From: Lachnospiraceae bacterium
GTDB lineage: Bacteria; Bacillota; Clostridia; Lachnospirales; Lachnospiraceae
Direction of reading: 5' to 3'
Length of the DNA: 64,000 nucleotides
Assembly: GCA_910575275.1 (NCBI GenBank)
Contig: CAJTEE010000008.1
Location: forward strand, 111,665 to 175,664
The notes beneath the pieces are model-generated. The model saw nothing but the letters and a program-made list of their open reading frames with translations. It searched no databases and was not told where the DNA came from. A program made the position numbers and the translations under genes. Every line of letters starts with the position of its first letter. Position 1 is the stretch's first letter. Positions 51,791 through 60,133 of the stretch are shown piece by piece.

Positions 51791-52603
51791 GTGGGAAGAT
51801 TGACAGTGACGGAACAGATAGACCAGAAACATCAGGAAGATTTACAGAGGCTAAGAGGTTTTCGCCTGCTTGATGATGATTTCCTCACAAAGTGTTTTGA
51901 GGGAGATACGGCAAGCATAGAACTGGTATTGCAGATTGTGCTGGAAAAGCCGGATTTAAAGGTGCTGGACGTCCGCACTCAGGTATTTGTGGAGAACCTG
52001 CTGAACCGTTCGGTGAGGCTGGATATCCTGGCTACAGACAGCACAGGGGCGAAACTGAATGTGGAGGTACAGCGCTCCGATAAAGGAGCCGGGAGAAAAA
52101 GGGCAAGGTACAACAGCAGCATGATGGACGCAAACCTTTTGAAGAAAGGCGAGGACTTTGACAAGCTACCGGAAACGTGGGTAATCTTTATCACAGAGAA
52201 TGACGTAATGGGAAAAGGACTGCCGCTCTATCCGATTGAGCGGTGCTTTTTAGGAACCGGGGAAAGATTTGAGGACGGTTCGCACATACTGTATGTAAAT
52301 GGCGCTTACCGTGGAGATACGCCAATCGGGAAGTTAATGCATGACTTCTCCTGCACAGACGCAGCGGACATGTACTATGGGACACTGGCAGACAGGGTGA
52401 GATTTTTCAAAGAGAGCAAGGAGGGAATCGAGATTATGTGCCGAGCTATGGAAGATATGAGGAATCAGACATTGAAAGAAGGAATGATAAATGTTGCAAA
52501 GAAAATGCTGGAAGATGGAACAATAACGCTTGAAAAGATTGCGGAATTTGTTGGCCTTTCAGTTGACGAAGTGAGAAAATTGAAAACAGACCAGAATATG
52601 TAA
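51791..52603 (+). CDS. Rpn-family PD-(D/E)XK nuclease/putative transposase
   Basis: The 270-aa protein has the PD-(D/E)XK-type core RSVRLDILATDSTGAKLNVE, then VQRSDKGAGRKRARYNSSMM, which belongs to the Rpn/PDDEXK transposase family. A C-terminal helical region (KKMLEDGTITLEKIAEFVGL) is typical. These are DNA endonucleases linked to recombination. Start uncertain: GTG at 51791 after AAGGGA, or TTG at 51800. Confidence 0.82.
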   Translation: MGRLTVTEQIDQKHQEDLQRLRGFRLLDDDFLTKCFEGDTASIELVLQIVLEKPDLKVLDVRTQVFVENLLNRSVRLDILATDSTGAKLNVEVQRSDKGAGRKRARYNSSMMDANLLKKGEDFDKLPETWVIFITENDVMGKGLPLYPIERCFLGTGERFEDGSHILYVNGAYRGDTPIGKLMHDFSCTDAADMYYGTLADRVRFFKESKEGIEIMCRAMEDMRNQTLKEGMINVAKKMLEDGTITLEKIAEFVGLSVDEVRKLKTDQNM

Positions 52604-52614
52604 ATGGCACTAAT

Positions 52615-52656
52615 GAGCCAGGAATCTAAAAAACGGGTTCCTGGCTCTATTTTTTT
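52615..52656 (+). terminator. Terminator after the Rpn-family gene
   Basis: GAGCCAGGAA (52615-52624) pairs exactly with TTCCTGGCTC (52638-52647), followed by TATTTTTTT. Confidence 0.88.
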
Positions 52657-52692
52657 GTCCTGAAATGTAAATTTTCTGTGAACTTGATTAAA

Positions 52693-52716
52693 AAGTCCTT
52701 TACAAAACGTCACTGG
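52693..52716 (+). repeat. Right end of IME-C with arm and GG core
   Basis: AAGTCCTTTACA opens a 22-nt arm ending before GG (52715-52716). In the circle TTTACA (52699-52704) stands 17 bp before TATGCT of the left end, a weaker circle-only promoter for the recombinase. Confidence 0.65.
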
Positions 52717-53329
52717 CAAAACCGCAAAATCTATACTGATTTCCTGCGGTGCGCGGCTGGCGGTATTCGATATTGCCGAGCTGCGGGAGGTCACAGCCTA
52801 TGATGAGCTGGAACTGGACACCCTGGGGGACCGGAAAACCGCCTTATTTCTCATTATGAGCGATACCGATGACAGCTTTAACTTCCTGATTTCCATGTGC
52901 TACACCCAGCTGTTTAATCTGCTCTGTGAAAAAGCGGACGATGTGTACGGCGGCAGGCTCCCGGTCCATGTGCGCTGCCTGATTGACGAGTGCGCCAACA
53001 TCGGGCAGATTCCAAAGCTGGAAAAGCTGGTCGCCACCATCCGAAGCCGGGAGATTTCCGCCTGTCTGGTATTGCAGGCGCAGTCCCAGTTAAAGGCCAT
53101 CTACAAGGACAACGCCGACACCATCATCGGAAATATGGACACTTCCATCTTTCTGGGCGGCAAGGAACCCACCACCTTAAAGGAGTTAGCCGCCGCCCTG
53201 GGAAAAGAAACCATTGACACCTACAACACCGGGGAGAGCCGGGGACGGGAAACCTCCCACTCTCTCAACTATCAGAAATTGGGGAAAGATATGCTATACT
53301 TGTTCGTGAAGAATCCAGTTGCCTTATAA
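52717..53329 (+). CDS. VirD4/TraG coupling protein, part 3 of 4
   Basis: It continues part 2 in frame: KTAKSILISCGARLAVFDIA, YDELELDTLGDRKTALFLIM, then the motor region with LPVHVRCLIDECANIGQIPK (Walker B-like, Asp-Glu) and ACLVLQAQSQLKAIYKD. Homology ends at NYQKLGK, where IME-D enters; the last codons DMLYLFVKNPVAL are from IME-D. It has no ribosome site or start codon at its left end, although an internal ATG at 52856 exists. Confidence 0.9.
53285..53289 (+). repeat. Left attachment core of IME-D
   Basis: AAAGA, repeated at 63413-63417. GA is the symmetric centre of the rejoined circle (GCA-AA-GA-TA-TGC). TATACT at 53295-53300 is an orphan -10 box here. Confidence 0.7.
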
Positions 53330-53355
53330 ATTCACATGAACAGGGACACGAACAA
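53300..53355. repeat. Inverted repeats at the left end of IME-D
   Basis: TTGTTCGTG (53300-53308) is inverted at 53347-53355. The 16-bp ATGAACAGGGACACGA (53336-53351) is inversely repeated at 60104-60119 in the leader of the recombinase gene. Confidence 0.75.
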
Positions 53356-53390
53356 CGGGATTCTGGAAAACTGAATACAGGAGGTCACAA

Positions 53391-53774
53391 ATGAAAGAAC
53401 TGCCAGAAAGAATCCATGACGATACCAACGGTCTTGACTACGTTCTTGTGGGTGATTATTACATTCCCGCCCTGCGGCTGACGGAGGAATCCCGCCCAAT
53501 CGGGCATTGGGGGCGCAGGCGTAAAGCCTATCTGGAAGAAGCCCGCCCCGCCCTTTATTGCAGCCTGCTGTTGTCCGGGAAACTCTGGACGCACCTTGCC
53601 GACGTAGACGAGCAGGCACAGGAGCGGCTTGACCTTATCATGGAGCAGATGAAAGCCGCCGAGGGCGTGACGGAGGAACTGAAAGCCCGGAACCAGCTTG
53701 CGTGGGTGCAGCATATGAACAGCATACGCAGCCGGGCGGAAGAAATTATTTATGCGGAACTGGTCTATACGTAA
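53391..53774 (+). CDS. tnpV: TnpV-family transposon protein
   Basis: The 127-aa protein is a relative of the product at 40,900: YVLVGDYYIPALRLTEESRP, RRRKAYLEEARPALYCSLLL, then C-terminal SRAEEIIYAELVYT. CAGGAGGTC precedes the ATG. It is the first gene read from the circle-only promoter of IME-D. Confidence 0.88.
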   Translation: MKELPERIHDDTNGLDYVLVGDYYIPALRLTEESRPIGHWGRRRKAYLEEARPALYCSLLLSGKLWTHLADVDEQAQERLDLIMEQMKAAEGVTEELKARNQLAWVQHMNSIRSRAEEIIYAELVYT

Positions 53775-53893
53775 TGCGGCTGGCTCCTGTCTGGAAAAAG
53801 TGGCTCTAAAGCCGGAAAATTGAACATGGGACACACGATATGGTAAAGAGGACTGCTAACCCGGATTTTGCGGGAATGGCAGCCCTTTTTGCG

Positions 53894-54751
53894 TTATTCT
53901 TTCGCTTTTTTCTTGCCAAACAGGGACAGCAGCTTTGATTTGCCACGCTGGCTTGCGGACACGGGCAGCAGCGGGGATTTTTTAAATACACGGGCAAGGG
54001 TGATGCGCTCATCTTCCGGAAGGCTCGTGTAATCTATACCAAATACCCGGCAGATGGTAAACGCCCGTTTTTCGTCTGCCGTGCCTTTGTGCATGAGGGC
54101 GTCCAGCAGTATCACCGGAATGTTTCTGGCAAAATCCGCTGCGGGGGTTTCCGGTTCGGCAGTGGTCTTGTCGGATTCGTGCCGGGTGCGGAGGTCTTTG
54201 ACAATCCGGTCAAGGTCATCATGGATGACGTGGCTGAAAAACAGTTCCTCGCTGACCTGCCCTAATTCTAAAGTACGCATATAGAGGTCGTTTTCAGGGG
54301 GCTGCCGCTGTTCCATGACGGACTGCCTTGCTTTTTCCAGAACTAAGTTCATGTCATGGATACGCATATCCGCAATCCGGTCAATGCAGACTTCCATATC
54401 CGTCAGCAGGCGCAGGAATCCGGGATGGCAGACAAACTCACAGAGGAGCCGGTTGTTCAGTGCGCCGCTTTTTAACAAATCAACTGTGGAATCATTCAAG
54501 TGCAGCTCATGCAGGGCGGTGTTCGGGTGGTTCTTATTTTCGGTCAGCCCCATGAGGTAATCCATGGAAAGACCGTAGTATTCCGCCAGCTTTGCAAGGT
54601 TGAACGGGCTTATATCCGTGCATTTGTCGGATTCATATTTTCCCAGCGTGGCTCTCGCTATGCCCGTTGCCTTTTCCAGTTCCGCAAGGGTCATGCGGCG
54701 GCTGGTTCTCTCGTCTTTCAATTTCTCCTGAAGCGTCAGTTTTATATACAT
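53894..54751 (-). CDS. XRE-family regulator with long C-terminal domain
   Basis: The 285-aa protein has an N-terminal Cro/CI helix-turn-helix (RMTLAELEKATGIARATLGK, YESDKCTDISPFNLAKLAEY). A roughly 200-aa helical domain follows that I do not recognise, and the end is Lys-rich. The ATG at 54751 is preceded by GAGAGGAGG; a longer frame upstream lies over the promoter. It is encoded opposite to its neighbours and is probably the master regulator of IME-D. Confidence 0.8.
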   Translation of the reverse strand: MYIKLTLQEKLKDERTSRRMTLAELEKATGIARATLGKYESDKCTDISPFNLAKLAEYYGLSMDYLMGLTENKNHPNTALHELHLNDSTVDLLKSGALNNRLLCEFVCHPGFLRLLTDMEVCIDRIADMRIHDMNLVLEKARQSVMEQRQPPENDLYMRTLELGQVSEELFFSHVIHDDLDRIVKDLRTRHESDKTTAEPETPAADFARNIPVILLDALMHKGTADEKRAFTICRVFGIDYTSLPEDERITLARVFKKSPLLPVSASQRGKSKLLSLFGKKKAKE

Positions 54752-55064
54752 TGCGCCCCTCCTCTCAAAACAGGGTTCATGACCATTATAGCACAGGGCA
54801 TTTCCGAAAGCGTGGAAATTTTGGTTTTTCGGGAATTTTTCCAGCCTTTCGGACATACGGGGGAAGCCGGTTTATTTTGATAAGATTTCAGTGTCACAGG
54901 ACATTGAAAACAGAATGACCGGCTGCAAGTGATACCGTTCCCGGAGAAGTAGTGCCATGACAGGAGCATACCAAAGGAACGGAAAACGCTGGGGTGATTC
55001 CGGGCAGGAACGGATTGCAGGCAAAACGGCAGGGAAACAAACTATCAATTATGGAGGAAGGAAC
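54752..55064. other. Divergent control region with a 49-bp dyad
   Basis: CCGAAAG (54804-54810) and CTTTCGG (54846-54852) are the outer arms of a dyad that continues inward as TGGAAATT and AATTTTTCCA. It lies just upstream of the XRE gene and is a strong candidate operator or structured leader. A TATAAT on the minus strand lies near 54788. No other gene seen. Confidence 0.55.
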
Positions 55065-55355
55065 ATGAAGTTAAGCATTGAGGAAAAGAAGATTTTATAT
55101 GCCTTTGGGTGCGGGAGCCATGAGAACACCGTCCGCAGGCTGAAATGGGTCACTGCCCTGACGGTGGATGAAAAGGTGAAACGCCGGGTGCTGTGCCTGG
55201 CAAGGAAGCTGGATGACGGCGGAGCCGGGGAATGGTATCCCTGTTTTTACCGCCATCTCCGTTTGGAAATGGAAAGTTATTTTGAAGCAAAGAAGTATAT
55301 CCGCATGGTGGAAAAAAGCACAGACTGGGAGGAAGTTTATGGGAAAGCCGTCTAA
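55065..55355 (+). CDS. Small element protein of unknown function
   Basis: The 96-aa, mostly helical protein starts MKLSIEEKKILYAFGCGSHE and contains RLKWVTALTVDEKVKRRVLC and a C-terminal DWEEVYGKAV. GGAGGAAGGA precedes the ATG. It overlaps the following gene by 17 bp, so the two are translated together. No family recognised. Confidence 0.6.
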   Translation: MKLSIEEKKILYAFGCGSHENTVRRLKWVTALTVDEKVKRRVLCLARKLDDGGAGEWYPCFYRHLRLEMESYFEAKKYIRMVEKSTDWEEVYGKAV

Positions 55356-55644
55356 GTATGAAAAGGAAACTATCGTAAATTTCAACGAGGGTGAGAAGGA
55401 AGCCAGTATTTACACATTTAATGCGGACTTGAAGCGGCGGCTGGCGGAGTTCAGCAAAAAATATCCGCTCCTGTGCCGTTTGGAGAAGTCCACGCCGGAG
55501 GGGAGCGTGACTTATGTTCTGGATAAGTCCCGGCTGTCTATCCGGCTGGTTCCGCCTTACAGTGAGGAACGGCGGGCGGCGGCGAGGGCATACGCCAGAG
55601 AACACGGCTTCAAGCCCTTGCCAGGCGGGAAGGATATTGCCTGA
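55339..55644 (+). CDS. Small element protein of unknown function
   Basis: The 101-aa protein starts MGKPSKYEKETIVNFNEGEK, contains ASIYTFNADLKRRLAEFSKK and ends YAREHGFKPLPGGKDIA. It is beta-rich at first and basic towards the end, suggesting nucleic-acid contact. Its ATG lies in the end of the upstream gene. It directly precedes the oriT-like region. No family recognised. Confidence 0.6.
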   Translation: MGKPSKYEKETIVNFNEGEKEASIYTFNADLKRRLAEFSKKYPLLCRLEKSTPEGSVTYVLDKSRLSIRLVPPYSEERRAAARAYAREHGFKPLPGGKDIA

Positions 55645-56137
55645 TTTGGGGGGCGTTTTACGGTCAAAACAACGGGTGCGGAGCCGGTATTTTCCCCGTG
55701 GTTCACGGTGGAGGTATCAGACATCAGGGAAGCCCCGGACGGCGGAAATGCCTGTTTTGGGCGTGTTTTTCCGGCTGTCATGGGGCATGGCTTGGGTTTC
55801 TGTGGGAAATCAGAACGAGCGCGGCGCGTTCTGATTTTCTGATACGGAAAAAGGGAGCCGTCTTTGACGTGGGCGGGCGCAGCGCACTCACGTTGGCGGC
55901 AACCTTTTATGCGGGGTACAGGGGCGCAGCAGCCCTGTTGGGGTCAAGGGGCAACGCCCATTGGCGGGTTAAGGGCGGCAGTCCTTATCGGGTCAAGGGT
56001 GAAACGCCTTGCCCAGCTAGAGTTGATGCCTGCGTCAACTCGTACTGGGTATTACCTGACGCAAGTTCCGCAGGTTCGGCAGCTCCGCAGCCCTCCCGCC
56101 AGCCGGGGAATCTTGAAAAAGGAAGGAGGATTTAGCA
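55645..56137 (+). other. oriT-like region of IME-D
   Basis: About 490 bp without a convincing gene before the relaxase. AAATCAGAACG/CGTTCTGATTT is a perfect 11-bp inverted repeat near 55812-55843. GTTGA/TCAAC lies near 56023-56040, along with repeated GGGTCAAGGG motifs. A 145-codon frame across it has unnatural composition. Dyads and position suggest oriT. Confidence 0.5.
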
Positions 56138-57529
56138 TTGAAACTGACACGGCACAACGGATGCTCCGGCAAAAACGGCACGTACAACCCACGCCACAAT
56201 GACCGCCGCTTTGACCTGAATAACAGCAGCCATATTGATTCGGAGCGGGCAAGGAAAAACGTGTACTGGGACTGTTACCGGGGCTACACCACCGCCGGGA
56301 GCCGGGAGGATTCCTCCCAGCCGGATTTCAGCTTTGAGCAGATAGAGCGGGCTTATTATACGGAGCATTATTCGGATTACGTGGAAGCCCAGAACGCAAG
56401 GAATGAAAAGACCCGGCACACGGAGCGCAACCGCAGTGTGGGGGATTTGCTCACGAACAACAAGACCTGCCCGGAGGAAAGCATTTACCAGATTGGGACG
56501 GTGGAGGAATCCGTCCCGCCGGAAACATTGTTCCAGATTGTGAATGAGTTTTACGGGGAGTTTGAACGGCGGTTCGGCTCCCACGTCCATCTTTTGGACT
56601 GGGCGCTCCATCTGGACGAGGGGACACCGCATATCCATGAGCGCCATGTATTCGACTGTAAAAACCGGTACGGGGAGTTATGCCCCCAGCAGGAAAAGGC
56701 ACTGGAAGAACTGGGAATCCCGTTGTCCTCCCCAGACAAGCCGAAGGGGAAAAACAATAACCGGAAGCAGACCTTTGATTCCATTTGCCGGACAATCCTG
56801 TTTGACATCAGCAGGCGGTACGGGGTTCATCTTGAACAGGAGCCGTCCTACGGCGGGCGGGATTATCTGGAAAAGCAGGACTTCATCATTGAAAAGCAGA
56901 AGAAAATACTCTCCGCACAGGGGGAAGCCTTAACGAAAAATACCATAGCCATAGCGGAGCAGGAAAAGAGGTTTGATAAAGCCGCAAAAGCTGTTTCAGA
57001 GAAAGAAAAAGAGTTGGAAAAACAGGAAGGATTGATTGAAGAAAAGGAGCAGGAACTTTCTGAAAAACAGGCTGCCCTTGCCACTGTCACCATGAAGATT
57101 GCGGACATGGAATCGCTGGTGGAGGAAGTGGCGGACACGGCTTATGAGAAAGCCTGCGAGGTTGTGGCGGATACCGTCCGGGCGGAAACGCAGAAGGAGG
57201 ATATCCGGGCAGTGGAGGATTACAAAAAGTGGCTGGCTGCGCCGGAACGGAAAGCCCCGCAGGAGAAAAGGGATTTCGCCGTGAAGTGCCTTGGCACAGT
57301 CCAGGAGCAGATAAAAAATGCGGCGCAGAAAGTGTTAAGGAAAGTCCAGTCGGCACTCCAAAAGCCGGAGGTGAGCCGTGCAAATAAGGAGCAGATTAAA
57401 GAGAAGGCAAGGGAATCCATTAAGGACAGGCTTGCAAGGGGGAAAATGGAAGCAGACCGGGCGAACCGGGAGCGTATGGAGCGCAGAAACGGGTTAAGGG
57501 CAACAACAAAAAAGGATATGGAGATTTGA
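56138..57529 (+). CDS. MobV-like relaxase of IME-D
   Basis: This 463-aa relaxase has the Mob/Pre-type metal site LHLDEGTPHIHERHVF near residue 150 and an N-terminal block KLTRHNGCSGKNGTYNPRHN. A long coiled coil spans about 250-340 (KEKELEKQEGLIEEKEQELS). The start is TTG at 56138, 9 nt after AAGGAGG. It is a different branch from the MobV protein of IME-A. Its end overlaps the primase frame. Confidence 0.85.
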   Translation: MKLTRHNGCSGKNGTYNPRHNDRRFDLNNSSHIDSERARKNVYWDCYRGYTTAGSREDSSQPDFSFEQIERAYYTEHYSDYVEAQNARNEKTRHTERNRSVGDLLTNNKTCPEESIYQIGTVEESVPPETLFQIVNEFYGEFERRFGSHVHLLDWALHLDEGTPHIHERHVFDCKNRYGELCPQQEKALEELGIPLSSPDKPKGKNNNRKQTFDSICRTILFDISRRYGVHLEQEPSYGGRDYLEKQDFIIEKQKKILSAQGEALTKNTIAIAEQEKRFDKAAKAVSEKEKELEKQEGLIEEKEQELSEKQAALATVTMKIADMESLVEEVADTAYEKACEVVADTVRAETQKEDIRAVEDYKKWLAAPERKAPQEKRDFAVKCLGTVQEQIKNAAQKVLRKVQSALQKPEVSRANKEQIKEKARESIKDRLARGKMEADRANRERMERRNGLRATTKKDMEI

Positions 57530-57588
57530 AGCATTTGCTTTCCATTGTGGAGATGGCAGATGCTTTTTTATTTCCGGGAAGGGACGGT

Positions 57589-58215
57589 ATGAATGTATTT
57601 GAAGCAGTAAAGGAAAATGTAACGGCAAGGCAGGCGGCGGAAATGTATGGTATCCGGGTGAACCGGAACGGCATGGCGTGCTGCCCTTTCCATGACGACA
57701 GGAATCCCAGCTTGAAGGTGGATAAGCGGTTCCACTGTTTCGGCTGTCAGGCGGACGGGGACGTGATTGACTTTGTGGCAAGGCTTTATGGGCTGCCCGG
57801 TCTGGAAGCGGCGAAAAAGCTGGCTGCGGATTTTGGAATCCCTTATGAGAGCCGGGGCAGGGCTTCCCCGAAGCCAGCCAGACGGAGCGTGTCGGCGGAA
57901 CTGCGGTTCTTGCAGGCACAGCAGAAATGCTTCCGGGTGCTTAGTGATTATCTCCGCTTGTTGGAGCGTTGGGAAACAGCGTATGCGCCCAAATCGCCGG
58001 AGGACGGCTGGAACCCGCTGTTCGTGGAAGCCATGCAGAAGCGGGAGTATGTGGGTTATCTTTTAGACACACTGCTGACCGGGACAGTGGAGGAAAAAGC
58101 CGCCGTCATCACGGGGCATGGGAAGGAGGTGGAACGGATTGAGCGGAAGGTATCAGAGTTTGCCGCCAGAGGCCAGACAAGCCGTGGAGATAGCCGCAGA
58201 CAGCTTGGACGGTGA
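57589..58215 (+). CDS. CHC2 zinc-finger primase-like protein
   Basis: The 208-aa protein has the DnaG-type zinc finger CCPFHDDRNPSLKVDKRFHC, then FGCQADGDVIDFV. The catalytic TOPRIM domain is absent, so it is a primase zinc-finger module that probably acts with VapE at the element's origin. ATG at 57589 matches the start of homologues (MNVFEAVK); an upstream TTG at 57526 would add 21 unsupported residues. It overlaps vapE by 77 bp. Confidence 0.85.
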   Translation: MNVFEAVKENVTARQAAEMYGIRVNRNGMACCPFHDDRNPSLKVDKRFHCFGCQADGDVIDFVARLYGLPGLEAAKKLAADFGIPYESRGRASPKPARRSVSAELRFLQAQQKCFRVLSDYLRLLERWETAYAPKSPEDGWNPLFVEAMQKREYVGYLLDTLLTGTVEEKAAVITGHGKEVERIERKVSEFAARGQTSRGDSRRQLGR

Positions 58216-59563
58216 AAAGACGGTGGGGGAAGTCCGGCAGATGCTGGAAACCACGCAGAAGGGGCAGACCGCCAACACGCCGGGGAATTACAGGGCGGTG
58301 TTCCTGCATGACCCGCTGCTTAGAGGGGCGTTCAGCAGCAACCTCCTGACTGACCGGGTTGACATTGTGAAGCCCCTTGGCTGGTATCGGGACGGGAACC
58401 GCCTGACGGACGTGGATATCCAATATCTGGTTCTGTACTTGGAGGAACACTACGGGCTGACATCAGAGAAGCGGATCGAGGGGGCTATCAAGGTAGCCGC
58501 CAATGAGTACCGGTATCACCCTGTCCGTGATTATTTAAACAGCCTGCACTGGGACGGGACGGAGCGGGTGCGCTATGCCCTGCGCCATTTCCTCGGTGCG
58601 GAGGTGAGCGATTACAATTATGAAGTCCTCCTGCTGTTCATGCTGGGGGCGGTGACACGGGTATTCAAGCCGGGGACGAAGTTTGAGGTCATGCTCTGTC
58701 TGGTGGGCGGCCAGGGAGCCGGAAAATCCACTTTTTTCCGGTTCCTCGCTGTCCGGGACGAGTGGTTTTCCGATGACCTGCGGAAGCTGGACGATGACAA
58801 CGTATACCGGAAGTTGCAAGGCCACTGGATTATTGAAATGTCGGAGATGATTGCCACGGCGAACGCAAAGAGCACTGAGGATATTAAGTCCTTTTTGAGC
58901 CGCCAGAAGGAAACCTACAAAGCCCCTTATGAAGTCCACCCCAAAGACCATAAGCGGCAGTGCGTGTTTGCCGGAACTTCCAACACGCTGGACTTCCTGC
59001 CCCTTGACCGAACCGGGAACCGGCGTTTCCTGCCGGTGCAGGTGCAGGCGGAAGCGGCGGAGGTTCACATTCTGGAAGATGAAGCCGCTTCCAGAGCCTA
59101 CATCGGGCAGATGTGGGCGGAGGTCATGGAGGTTTACCGGAAGGGGGATGTAAAGCTGAAATTAAGCCCGGCAATGGAGAAATATCTGAAAGAACACCAG
59201 CGGTCATTCATGCCGGAGGACACCCTCGCTACCCGGATTCTGAACTTTTTAGACGGGTACGGCGGGAAGATGGTATGCTCCCTGCAAATCTACCATGAAG
59301 GGCTGGGACACCCTGACTATGAGGAACCGAAGCAGTATGACATCAGGGACATCAATTCCATTATGAAGAATTATGCGGCAGGCTGGAAAGCCTTTGAGAA
59401 TCCACGGCATTTCCCGCCGCCCTATAACCGGCAGAAGGGCTGGGAACGGGCGGAGCCGCCTGACAACGGAGGTCATGGAGAATCGGGTTTCCAGCCTTTG
59501 CCCGAAGGGGAAGCCGTCCAGCTTGGGCTGCCAAAGGAATGGCTGGAAGGGGGAAAGCCATAG
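58139..59563 (+). CDS. VapE-family ATPase/helicase
   Basis: This 474-aa virulence-associated E domain protein has Walker A GGQGAGKSTFFRFL near residue 210, Walker B-like WIIEMSEM near 245 and KDHKRQCVFAGTSNTLDFLP near 285. These are superfamily 3-like ATPases that unwind replication origins of phages and islands. The TTG at 58139 lies 7 nt after AAGGAGGTG; an ATG seven codons earlier contains that site. It follows the primase-like gene. Confidence 0.88.
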   Translation: MSGRYQSLPPEARQAVEIAADSLDGEKTVGEVRQMLETTQKGQTANTPGNYRAVFLHDPLLRGAFSSNLLTDRVDIVKPLGWYRDGNRLTDVDIQYLVLYLEEHYGLTSEKRIEGAIKVAANEYRYHPVRDYLNSLHWDGTERVRYALRHFLGAEVSDYNYEVLLLFMLGAVTRVFKPGTKFEVMLCLVGGQGAGKSTFFRFLAVRDEWFSDDLRKLDDDNVYRKLQGHWIIEMSEMIATANAKSTEDIKSFLSRQKETYKAPYEVHPKDHKRQCVFAGTSNTLDFLPLDRTGNRRFLPVQVQAEAAEVHILEDEAASRAYIGQMWAEVMEVYRKGDVKLKLSPAMEKYLKEHQRSFMPEDTLATRILNFLDGYGGKMVCSLQIYHEGLGHPDYEEPKQYDIRDINSIMKNYAAGWKAFENPRHFPPPYNRQKGWERAEPPDNGGHGESGFQPLPEGEAVQLGLPKEWLEGGKP

Positions 59564-59763
59564 CCGGTTGCCGGCTGGTTGCCTCTCCCGTTGTCAAGTC
59601 CGTTGCCGGGAAGAGAGCCTGCAAATGCCGTATTTCCGGGCTTTTTCTTTTCCTGACAACGAAAGCAACGGAAAAATAGAAAGAAAATCAATCAGGACAG
59701 GAAACGGGAAGCCGGGTTTTGTGTGCGGGGTTTTTTAACGTCCGTTGTCAGCCCCCGTTGTCA
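59461..59763. repeat. Iteron-like CGTTGTCA repeats downstream of vapE
   Basis: Five copies of CGTTGTCA or its complement lie at 59461-59468 (-), 59589-59596 (+), 59654-59661 (-), 59743-59750 (+) and 59756-59763 (+). Four of them are in the gap behind vapE. This is the expected look of a replication origin bound by an initiator. The gap (59564-59839) has no gene. Confidence 0.6.
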
Positions 59764-59839
59764 GGCTTCCACCTGTCTGGCAGCACACGACACACGCCCG
59801 GACGGAGCCATCCGGGTATCTTTATGGAGGTAAATGCCT

Positions 59840-60013
59840 ATGGCAAAACAAGCAGACCGCCCGGCGCAGAGCCGGAACAAAAAGAAAAAGGTACAGTTTA
59901 TCGTGTCCCGTGAGTTTGCGGGCAGCCAGACCATGCAGGAAGCCTTTGAGCAGCTTATCGAGCGGCAGACCTGTGAGCGGTTCGAGGAATGGCAGAAACG
60001 GCAGGCCAGCTAA
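59840..60013 (+). CDS. Small basic element protein
   Basis: The 57-aa protein is MAKQADRPAQSRNKKKKVQF, then IVSREFAGSQTMQEAFEQLI and a helical end. A GGAGG site lies before the ATG at 59840. It stands between the repeat cluster and the recombinase promoter. Basic start and helical end suggest a small DNA-binding protein, perhaps an excision or replication helper. Confidence 0.6.
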   Translation: MAKQADRPAQSRNKKKKVQFIVSREFAGSQTMQEAFEQLIERQTCERFEEWQKRQAS

Positions 60014-60067
60014 AGGGCGGGAACCGGAGAAAAACCGGAGAAAAACCGGGAATCTTGCAGAAAACAG

Positions 60068-60119
60068 TTGAACAAATGGCGGGGGCATGGTATTATCATG
60101 GTATCGTGTCCCTGTTCAT
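60068..60119 (+). promoter_or_regulatory. Promoter and operator of the IME-D recombinase
   Basis: TTGAAC (60068-60073) and TATTAT (60091-60096) are 17 bp apart. The start region carries TCGTGTCCCTGTTCAT (60104-60119), the exact complement of a sequence at the left end of the element, suggesting a shared regulator or recombinase-binding site. Confidence 0.7.
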
Positions 60120-60133
60120 AGAAGGAGAACCCT

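Larger units (their letters stand above)
38885..52716. mobile_element. IME-C: serine-recombinase element with MOBQ relaxase and defence-like cargo
   Basis: This 13,832-bp element is inserted in the AAG/KTAK codons of the coupling-protein gene. Order: serine recombinase, TnpV, CD3324-like and DUF1062 genes, three sigma-like genes, GH-ERF-TR protein, XRE, DUF3847, oriT, MOBQ relaxase, VLP protein, split replication protein, DnaC-like loader, TnpW. The right-end cargo is a three-gene AbiTii-like module and a Rpn-family nuclease. The replication module matches IME-B gene for gene. Confidence 0.88.

Noticed and set aside
55698..56135. 145-codon frame before the IME-D relaxase
   Set aside because: It covers inverted repeats of the probable oriT; no ribosome site or family pattern.
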